Origin: Hymenobacter actinosclerus
Lineage (GTDB): Bacteria > Bacteroidota > Bacteroidia > Cytophagales > Hymenobacteraceae
Reading direction: 5' to 3'
DNA: 64,000 nt
Assembly (NCBI RefSeq): GCF_900111515.1
Contig: NZ_FOHS01000007.1
Coordinates: forward strand, 24,198 to 88,197
Made by a program: the position numbers and the translations under genes. The notes beneath the pieces were generated by a model. That model searched no databases, was not told where the DNA came from, and saw only the letters and a list, made by a program, of their open reading frames with translations. Shown one piece after another: positions 58,484-64,000 of the stretch; within the stretch, counting starts at the first letter, position 1; every line of letters begins with the position of its first letter.

Positions 58484-58519
58484 AAACGAATTAAGGGCGT
58501 ATGCGCCCTTAATTCGTTT
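58484..58519. promoter_or_regulatory. Perfect palindrome upstream of the XRE gene, operator or attenuator
   Basis: AAACGAATTAAGGGCG pairs exactly with CGCCCTTAATTCGTTT around TATG. It begins 3 bases from the XRE start and lies 66 bases upstream of the divergent lipoprotein gene. Its AT/GC pattern also fits a terminator in the plus direction, but nothing reads into it from that side. Confidence 0.55.
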
Positions 58520-58584
58520 TTATGCTATAAATTGCGGGGGTACGGCGAGCGAGGGCCTGTCGTGTTTATCCTCATTTTCTCCTC

Positions 58585-59160
58585 ATGCGTTCATCAACCT
58601 TTTTTTCCCCACTGCCTGTATTGGCTCTGGTGGCGACTATGCTTTTAAGTAGTTGCTCCGATTCTACCTCAGAAGCCGGCAACGCAAATAATCGAGCGTC
58701 TGCGCTCGAATTTCCGTTCGGTGGTAAAGTCGATTCGATGAACGGTATTGCGGGCCATACGTTCGGTCAGCCCCTGAGCGCCTTCTCCGACCTGGAGCTA
58801 ATGGACAAGAACCCCGGAGATGTAATGGACACGTATATCTACCGGGGAACAAAAGGCTGGTTCGGCAAACATAAGCAGGAAGTACCCAGCCAGTTCTACT
58901 ATTTTCTAGATGGCAAGTTCTGCCAATTTTACGCTGTAGGTAACGCCGAGGCGCTACGGACCGAAGCTACTTACTTGTTCGGACCAGGACTTGAGCAAAG
59001 TCCAAATCGTTTCTGGGATGGTCCACGGGCACGCGCCATCTACTCTGAACAGGCTGTAGCTTTTGGCAGGGAGGGTAGGCTCACCGTATTAAGTAAGCCG
59101 GTGGAGGAGGAATTGAAAGTGCGTGAGCAGAATCGCCTCAAGGCGGAAAATGCCGAATAG
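58585..59160 (+). CDS. Lipoprotein, unknown function
   Basis: This 191-residue protein has a lipoprotein signal (PVLALVATMLLSSCSD; lipobox LSSC with Cys near residue 24). The mature part (about 40-190) has GGKVDSMNGIAGHTFGQPLSAF near its start, with GxxFG typical of small bacterial lipoproteins. No enzyme motif is seen. It is divergent from the XRE gene across the palindrome. Being a lipoprotein it is placed in the periplasm or outer membrane. Role in the cargo is unknown. Confidence 0.65.
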   Translation: MRSSTFFSPLPVLALVATMLLSSCSDSTSEAGNANNRASALEFPFGGKVDSMNGIAGHTFGQPLSAFSDLELMDKNPGDVMDTYIYRGTKGWFGKHKQEVPSQFYYFLDGKFCQFYAVGNAEALRTEATYLFGPGLEQSPNRFWDGPRARAIYSEQAVAFGREGRLTVLSKPVEEELKVREQNRLKAENAE

Positions 59161-59292
59161 CCAAGCGGAGTGAAAAAAGACAGTGGGGAAAAAGATTACG
59201 ACTCCCTCTGCACAATCAACCCGCTCTGCATAAAAACAACTTTGGGGTAGCCCGACTAACCGGGCCGGTTTAGGACAATAAACTTCTTTACC

Positions 59293-59589
59293 ATGCCTGA
59301 CAACTTCACTGATAAGCGAGTGAAATACGACGCCGCCTTCCGCGCCGAGGCCTTACGCCTAGCAAACCAGAGCCGCTCATTTGCCGCTGCTGCCCGCGCT
59401 CTCAATATTCGGGTCAAGCTACTCTATAAGTGGCGAGATGCCGCGCAGATGCCGGTGGCCGTGTTTGAGTCTAGTATAGATTCGGCTGCCGAGTTACGCC
59501 AATTGCGGGCTACGTCACTACGGCAGGCTCAAGAGTTGGAAATTCTGAAAAAAGCTATTGGTATCGTCTCAAATCAATCGGCGCTGTGA
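59293..59589 (+). pseudogene. IS3-family OrfA, remnant without OrfB
   Basis: This 98-residue frame is an IS3-type OrfA with helix-turn-helix YDAAFRAEALRLANQSRSFAAAARALNI and a leucine-rich C-terminal helix (LRATSLRQAQELEILKKAIGI). The usual downstream OrfB is absent; the following 200 bases have no similarity to it. It is therefore a fragment that probably cannot move. It lies at the left of the second cargo module. Confidence 0.7.
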
Positions 59590-59734
59590 GTAGTTATCAC
59601 GCTAAGACAATTAACGACAGCATTTTTCGAACTTGTTGTGCTAGTCCCGCCCACTAGAACAGTCTGCCGCCTTCATTACGCTATAGTCGACTCTACGTTC
59701 TAGAGTAATGGTGTCTGGTGTAGTTAAACAGAGC

Positions 59735-59772
59735 AATAACGGCCTCCTATATATCATAGGAGGCCGTTATTA
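59735..59772. terminator. Two-way terminator
   Basis: AATAACGGCCTCCTAT pairs with ATAGGAGGCCGTTATT (one extra base in the loop). It lies at the 3' side of the minus-strand Nmad2-like gene. Confidence 0.9.
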
Positions 59773-59790
59773 TTGGAAACGATAGGATTC

Positions 59791-60402
59791 TTATTTACCG
59801 CTGTAGCGGTCAAATTGATTATTATCAAATTGTATAGGGTCATCCAACAGACCAACCTCTTGAGTACTGGTAAGCCAATCGACTAATCGCTGTCCTACTT
59901 CTACGTCAACTTTTTTGTGGCCTATACCTTCTTTGAATATTTCATCAAATTCTGAAGGAACAGTTGGTGCGGATTTGCCAAAGTAATAAAATTTTGTTCC
60001 AATCAAAACTCGATCAGCTTTTGTGTCCTTGGCTAGGTTAAGAGGGTTAATGGACCCATCATCATTACTATGATGCGAATTTTCCTGTATCCAGTTTTCC
60101 CCTGAGTGATGGTAGATATTGTCACCAAACATCTGAACTATGCTGCCATTCATTACTGGCTTTTTGTAAGCGAACCGTTCATCATTCCAATACTCATCGA
60201 ATGTCAGCGCTTCACCGACTTGCATCGCAAAAACGAGTTTGCTTTCCATACTCAGCGTTTTAGAACCTGTACCCAGAACCCAGTCACCAATTGCAGCGGC
60301 AGAGCGTATTTTGGGTTTGCAAGTAGCTAATGTACAGTATTCTCCGAAAGGATTGGGGGCGAAACCGTAGTCGCGCGTAACAACGTAAGAGTGGAAGTTC
60401 AT
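59791..60402 (-). CDS. Nmad2-like (nucleotide modification associated domain 2) protein
   Basis: This 203-residue protein matches the Nmad2 family described around DNA-base modification systems: VTRDYGFAPNPFGEYCTLATCKPKIR and GDWVLGTGSK near the start, with the DYGFAPNPF and CTLATCKP blocks diagnostic. The remaining part includes several aromatic residues (FAYKKPVM; YHHSGENWI). The family is thought to bind or process modified nucleotides. It starts 3 bases after the TIR gene stop on the same strand, so the two form an operon. This supports a role in modified DNA or nucleotide defence. Confidence 0.8.
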   Translation of the reverse strand: MNFHSYVVTRDYGFAPNPFGEYCTLATCKPKIRSAAAIGDWVLGTGSKTLSMESKLVFAMQVGEALTFDEYWNDERFAYKKPVMNGSIVQMFGDNIYHHSGENWIQENSHHSNDDGSINPLNLAKDTKADRVLIGTKFYYFGKSAPTVPSEFDEIFKEGIGHKKVDVEVGQRLVDWLTSTQEVGLLDDPIQFDNNQFDRYSGK

Positions 60403-60405
60403 ATG

Positions 60406-60873
60406 TTAGCAGGTGCTTCTTAGTATTCCTGAAAAATTTGGACGACTTGTTCCATCATCGTTGCACCACTTTGTATCACCTTCGATGGCGTTAATGAGAT
60501 TATCACCAGTCCATTTAACCAGTGAGTGACCGTACTTATTGAGGTTTTCCGGCACGTCTGCATCACTTGCTCCATGAGCAAACACGCCCACGATATGCTT
60601 GCCCTGCAAATGGGCTTGCTTTATTTCCCAGTTGACCCACTCCCGAGTAGCGGTATCTTTGCCTATAATACACACAAAGGTTCCTGCCCAATTGATTAGA
60701 GGTCTCAGAATGCTCTTGATGTAGTCAGGGCTTGTGGCATTATTAGGCTTCGTGCTATCAATAGAACTGTTTCTTATTTCGTAACCCTTACGCCCTAGTA
60801 GAGCCTTCAGCTTTCCGATTTGGTGTTCATCAACACTGTGATGGCTTAAGAATACGTTTTTACGGTTTGCCAT
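60406..60873 (-). CDS. TIR-like (ThsB/MTH538-type) protein 3
   Basis: This 155-residue protein is another TIR-like domain: VFLSHHSVDEHQIGKLKALLGRKGYE (opening), IDSTKPNN loop, and ATREWVNWEIKQA with a Glu matching the ThsB-type position, then VGVFAHG. It differs from TIR 1 and 2 in the first motif (FLSHHS). It heads a two-gene operon with the Nmad2-like gene and is divergent from the kinase-modification operon. It may make a signal when the modification module is disturbed; this is inferred. Confidence 0.75.
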   Translation of the reverse strand: MANRKNVFLSHHSVDEHQIGKLKALLGRKGYEIRNSSIDSTKPNNATSPDYIKSILRPLINWAGTFVCIIGKDTATREWVNWEIKQAHLQGKHIVGVFAHGASDADVPENLNKYGHSLVKWTGDNLINAIEGDTKWCNDDGTSRPNFSGILRSTC

Positions 60874-60983
60874 TTGAGAGGATAAAGGTAAAGATCATCG
60901 TGCAGTGAAGTAAAATCTACGCTAGATACCACTTTAAAATCAAGCTGGCAAAACCTCTAGCTTTTTTTCTCTATCATTCCACC

Positions 60984-61619
60984 ATGAAAAGACATAACGT
61001 AGGCAAGTTGATTGTTTTTGAGGGGCCAGACGGTGTAGGTAAGACTACCTTGTCAAAGCTGGCAGTTGAACTGCTTATGGCAGATGGGCAACCTACAGAA
61101 TGGCTTAGTTTTCCAGGCAGGGAAGTGGGTACGCTAGGCCATCTGATATATGAGGTTCACCACCAGCCTGATAAGTTCGCCATTAACTCTATCAGCAATG
61201 TAGCCAAACAAACGCTCCACATAGCGGCTCATTTGGATGTGATTGAAAGAAAGATACGCCCACTACTTGACAGTGGCAAGCATGTCATTCTAGACAGATA
61301 TTGGTGGTCTACCTGGGTGTATGGATTGAGCGCTGGAATAAATCGCGAACTACTTCATTCACTGATTGAGGTAGAAAAGCTTGGCTGGGGCGCTACTAGA
61401 CCATTCCGTATCCTGCTCGTCAAAGCAGCTGCTCCTCGTGATAGAGATAATGAGAACTTGGAACAGTGGCACAAGCTAGTTGAGGGTTACCAAATACTGG
61501 CAGATGAAGAAATGGATACTGCCACCAGACTAGTAGTGGATACGTTTGATAACAACATCTCATTGACCGCGGCAGAAGAGGCTCTTAAAGCAATACTGCC
61601 CTTAGAAACCCGGATATGA
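60984..61619 (+). CDS. Thymidylate-kinase-like P-loop kinase
   Basis: This 211-residue protein has a kinase P-loop FEGPDGVGKTTLS (about residues 12-24), the DRYxx(S/T)-type motif LDRYWWSTWVYG and a lid region. These match thymidylate kinase, but the order of basic residues in the lid differs from housekeeping Tmk. The chromosome surely has its own Tmk, so this copy is likely specialised. Its stop overlaps the next gene by 4 bases (ATGA). In phages, 5-hmdU DNA kinases combine a P-loop kinase with a helical domain; here the two could be separate proteins encoded side by side. Confidence 0.75.
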   Translation: MKRHNVGKLIVFEGPDGVGKTTLSKLAVELLMADGQPTEWLSFPGREVGTLGHLIYEVHHQPDKFAINSISNVAKQTLHIAAHLDVIERKIRPLLDSGKHVILDRYWWSTWVYGLSAGINRELLHSLIEVEKLGWGATRPFRILLVKAAAPRDRDNENLEQWHKLVEGYQILADEEMDTATRLVVDTFDNNISLTAAEEALKAILPLETRI

Positions 61620-62686
61620 ATCTCTCCACTTATAATGAAAGTCAATATTTGCTCTTCGATTCAAAGACGCTAGAATATAGCCGCCATCGCGCATCACGTC
61701 CTCTTCAAAACACGCTGTGTGTCGATGGCAAATTATTAACTACTTCTCCAGTGTATGATAGTTACTGGTACCTTGCGTGTGAACGACAAAATATATTTTT
61801 CAACAGGCTAAAAGGTCAGCCAGTACCTTGGACAAACGACCCCATTCTTTTAAAACATAAATTTACTAACGCCTATCGAGCAGCTGACCGCACAAGTCAG
61901 TATTTAATAAGAAATGTTATCTACCGGGAAGACCTGCCTTCTACTCCGAAAGAAGTAGTATTTCGAATATTGTTATTTAAGATATTCAATAAAATTGAAA
62001 CTTGGAAATATTTAGAAGAAGCGTTTGGCAGTATTACTTATTCAGAGTATAACTTTGACGAATACGATAGCATTCTATCACAGCTGCTAAAGGAAGCTAA
62101 GCAGATATACTCTGCTGCATACATGATGCCTCCCGGAGGCCGGCAATTCGGATATATTCGTAAACATCAAAACCATCTACGTCTAATAGAGAAGATGATG
62201 GCCGAGAGCCTACCAGAGAAGTTGAATGAATCAAAATCAATGGCTAATGCTTTCAGCTTATTAAAATCTTATCCGACCATTGGAGATTTTTTAGCTTACC
62301 AATATGCAACGGATATAAATTACAGTGAAGTAACTAATTTTGATGAAAATGAATTTGTAATTGCTGGACCTGGTGCGAAGGACGGAATTGAAAAGTGTTT
62401 TGTAGACACAAAGAAAATCGACTATTCTACTATAATTAGGGCTGTGATGGAAAACCAGTCTATTGAGTTTGAGAAACGCAATTTGAATTTTCAGCCAATG
62501 TGGAGCCGCTCATTACAGCTCATTGACTGTCAGAATATGTTTTGTGAGGTGGGAAAGTATGCTCGTGCTCGTCACCCCGATATTGCAGGAATTTCAGGAA
62601 GGACTAGAATAAAACAGCTTTTCTCTGTTAATCCGAACCCAATGAGCTATTTCTTTCCCCCAAAGTGGGGAATAACTACTGTTTAA
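61616..62686 (+). CDS. DNA hypermodification-type protein (5-hmdU DNA kinase helical domain / aGPT-PPlase-like)
   Basis: This 356-residue protein has the blocks of the family named for phage DNA-thymine hypermodification: YWYLACERQNIFFNRL, VPWTNDPIL, RTSQYLIRNVIY, FRILLFKIFNKIETW, GDFLAYQYATDINYS, FVIAGPGAKDGIEKC and LIDCQNMFCEVGKYAR. The GPGA and CQNMFCE motifs are diagnostic. Proteins of this type modify 5-hydroxymethyluracil-containing DNA in phages, but no 5-hmU source is seen here. It overlaps the kinase gene and is followed by the MazG-like gene after 12 bases, so all three form one operon. Confidence 0.85.
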   Translation: MNLSTYNESQYLLFDSKTLEYSRHRASRPLQNTLCVDGKLLTTSPVYDSYWYLACERQNIFFNRLKGQPVPWTNDPILLKHKFTNAYRAADRTSQYLIRNVIYREDLPSTPKEVVFRILLFKIFNKIETWKYLEEAFGSITYSEYNFDEYDSILSQLLKEAKQIYSAAYMMPPGGRQFGYIRKHQNHLRLIEKMMAESLPEKLNESKSMANAFSLLKSYPTIGDFLAYQYATDINYSEVTNFDENEFVIAGPGAKDGIEKCFVDTKKIDYSTIIRAVMENQSIEFEKRNLNFQPMWSRSLQLIDCQNMFCEVGKYARARHPDIAGISGRTRIKQLFSVNPNPMSYFFPPKWGITTV

Positions 62687-62698
62687 AATATTTGTCTC

Positions 62699-63592
62699 AT
62701 GAACCTAAACGAATATCAGGAACAAGCTATTCTCACTGATTTGAATCCAGGGCGTGAGGGTATGATGATCTCACTACTTGGATTGGCTGGAGAAGTAGGC
62801 GAACTACTAAGCGAATACAAAAAATTTCTTCGCGATGGTGAAGCACACCAATTATTTGATGATAAAATCACAGAAGAGTTAGGGGATTTACTCTGGTATA
62901 TTGCTAGTGTTAGTTATAAATTCGATATAGATTTAGCAGAAGTAGCTAGGCGAAACATAGAGAAAAATAGAAGCCGTTGGGGTGTTCGTACTGGACATGA
63001 AAGTTCAGTAATCCCTTTGTATGATGAGTCGTGTCAGGTTGAAGAACAGCTACCACGTATTTTTTTTGCTACGGTTGATTATTTAGATGAGACGAGTAGC
63101 AGCAAGGTGCAACTCCTTGTTAATGGCAAATCATTAGGTGATCCATTAAGTGATAATGCCTATGATGAAGATGGCTACAGATACCATGATATTTTCCATC
63201 TCGCATTTGCAGGCGTACTTGGTTGGTCTCCTGTAATGCGTAAGCTCATGGATGTAAAACGCAAGAGCAATGCAAGTGTCGATCAAATTGAAGACGGTGG
63301 GCGAGCAACCGCAATCGAAGAAGGAATTGCTGCTCTAATATTCTCCAATGCAAAGTCATATAATTTTTTTGAAGGTGTTAGAGAAGTTGATATAAATTTA
63401 CTAAAAACAATAAAAGAGCTTACCTCTCATTTGGAAGTAAGTAGTCAATCGCTTGGGCAGTGGGAAAAAGCCATTCTATCTGGGTTTGATGTCTGGCGAC
63501 AAGTCGTGAAACGACATACAGGAAGAATCGAAGTAGATTTGATACAGCGTTCAATATCATTTATATCTGAAGAAAATCTCCGTAAGATTTGA
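62699..63592 (+). CDS. MazG-like nucleotide pyrophosphohydrolase with C-terminal domain
   Basis: This 297-residue protein has an N-terminal MazG-like domain (about residues 1-100): GLAGEVGELLSEYKKF and ITEELGDLLWYIASV carry the Glu/Asp cluster (ExxE, ExxD) that binds magnesium and cleaves dNTPs. The C-terminal 190 residues include DGYRYHDIFHLAFAGVLGWSPVMRKLMDVKRKS and EDGGRATAIEEGI, a conserved second domain of this MazG branch. Enzymes of this type remove modified or excess nucleotides. It is the last gene of the kinase-modification operon and would limit the nucleotide pool or destroy modified dNTPs. Confidence 0.8.
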   Translation: MNLNEYQEQAILTDLNPGREGMMISLLGLAGEVGELLSEYKKFLRDGEAHQLFDDKITEELGDLLWYIASVSYKFDIDLAEVARRNIEKNRSRWGVRTGHESSVIPLYDESCQVEEQLPRIFFATVDYLDETSSSKVQLLVNGKSLGDPLSDNAYDEDGYRYHDIFHLAFAGVLGWSPVMRKLMDVKRKSNASVDQIEDGGRATAIEEGIAALIFSNAKSYNFFEGVREVDINLLKTIKELTSHLEVSSQSLGQWEKAILSGFDVWRQVVKRHTGRIEVDLIQRSISFISEENLRKI

Positions 63593-63727
63593 TACTTCTT
63601 TAGGGAAATCAATGCGTTATGCATTCACCAAGCCACCTCACTAACCCGAGTTTGGTATATTGGGAAGAAGGGTATGTGGGGTGGTCCAGTAAAAACGGAC
63701 AGTGAGAAGTCTTATCTTCCACTGCCC

Positions 63728-64000
63728 ATGACCGAGAAACTGAATCCTGGCGGCTTGTCCGCCACACGCAAGAAGTATACGCCCGCTTTCAAAGCCGAGT
63801 GCGTGCGCCAGGTAGCGGCCGGAGCCCGCCAGACGGACGTGGCCCGTGCCCAAGGCATTTCGCCGGCTTTGCTCGGCCGCTGGCAACGCGAGGCCCTGGA
63901 AAAGGCGGTGCCCAGTAGTGCCGAGCGCGACGAAATCAAGCAGCTACGCGCCGAGTTGCGGCGCGTGGAAATGGAGCGCGATATTTTAAAAAAAGTCGTG
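63728..64000 (+). CDS. IS3-family OrfA, partial at the window end
   Basis: This frame begins MTEKLNPGGLSATRKKY and continues with an IS3-type helix-turn-helix (FKAECVRQVAAGARQTDVARAQGISPALLGRW) and ends in the leucine-rich helix ELRRVEMERDILKKVV at the window edge. The gene should run on, then into OrfB. The sequence GTGGTCCAGTAAAAACGGACA at 63681-63701, in the gap before it, may be an inverted-repeat end of the IS. It flanks the second cargo module on the right. Confidence 0.75.
   Translation, partial: MTEKLNPGGLSATRKKYTPAFKAECVRQVAAGARQTDVARAQGISPALLGRWQREALEKAVPSSAERDEIKQLRAELRRVEMERDILKKVV

Larger units (their letters stand above)
47513..64000. mobile_element. Tn7-like transposon inserted in comM; right part beyond window
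   Basis: The left limit is inferred from the end of comM at 47512 and the TGT that starts Tn7-type ends. The element carries tnsA, tnsB, tnsC and tniQ reading into it, then cargo of mainly low-GC genes. The opposite end, with the comM N-terminus, should lie after 64000. TGCGACATTATGG at 47534 and the similar TGCGACAAGTTATGG at 47631 may be TnsB-binding repeats. The element end and repeats were judged by eye and are not proven. Confidence 0.75.

Noticed and set aside
1..64000. tRNA and rRNA genes
   Set aside because: No cloverleaf or conserved rRNA segment was recognised by eye; a tRNA scan would be needed to be sure.

Overview
This 64 kb window is a GC-rich chromosome segment from a Bacteroidota bacterium, most likely Hymenobacter or a close relative in the Cytophagales. 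The evidence is promoter boxes of the Bacteroidota type (TAnnTTTG, here often TACCTTTG or TACCTTCG), an array of PorT-type outer-membrane barrels, and typical family members such as a DUF6799 protein, a DUF6150 protein, a class 2 dihydroorotate dehydrogenase and a quinone-era core gene set. No rRNA, tRNA or CRISPR array was recognised.

Positions 1-47,000 are mostly ordinary chromosome. They hold an MsbA-type exporter, sedoheptulose-7-phosphate isomerase and a glycosyltransferase (envelope sugars); endonuclease III; an ECF sigma factor with an overlapping small partner gene; an MFS exporter; an alpha/beta hydrolase whose nucleophile serine is replaced by glycine; a beta-helix protein; a possible membrane actin-like operon (12627-16017); a type I restriction-like N-terminal domain protein; uvrA; tpiA; an ABC transporter pair; an OmpA lipoprotein split by a frameshift; prmA; a 1,719-residue secreted protein; a cholesterol-oxidase-type flavoenzyme; plsY; an M20 dipeptidase; five PorT-like barrels; a PagL-like lipid A deacylase; and pyrD. 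Many gaps between genes are filled almost exactly by inverted repeats of several unrelated families, and one such repeat has entered uvrA in frame.

At about 47,513 a Tn7-like transposon interrupts comM. Only the comM C-terminus remains here. The transposition genes run tnsA-tnsB-tnsC-tniQ (47641-52338) and read inward from the element end. The far end and the comM N-terminus are not in the window.

The cargo (52473 to at least 63592) is lower in GC and dominated by nucleotide-signalling and DNA-modification families. Module 1 is a four-gene minus-strand operon (deoxyribosyltransferase/TIR-like domain with TPRs; esterase with TPR-like C-terminus; three-segment membrane protein; small deoxyribosyltransferase-like protein) next to two paralogous ThsB-type TIR genes that flank a SLOG-like gene. 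Module 2 is a TIR plus Nmad2-like operon, divergent from a thymidylate-kinase-like, DNA-hypermodification-like and MazG-like operon. IS3-family orfA fragments lie on both sides of module 2. Both modules look like anti-phage or nucleotide-conflict systems. Neither matches a complete described system (for example no SIR2 ThsA is present), so they are the best candidates for something new.
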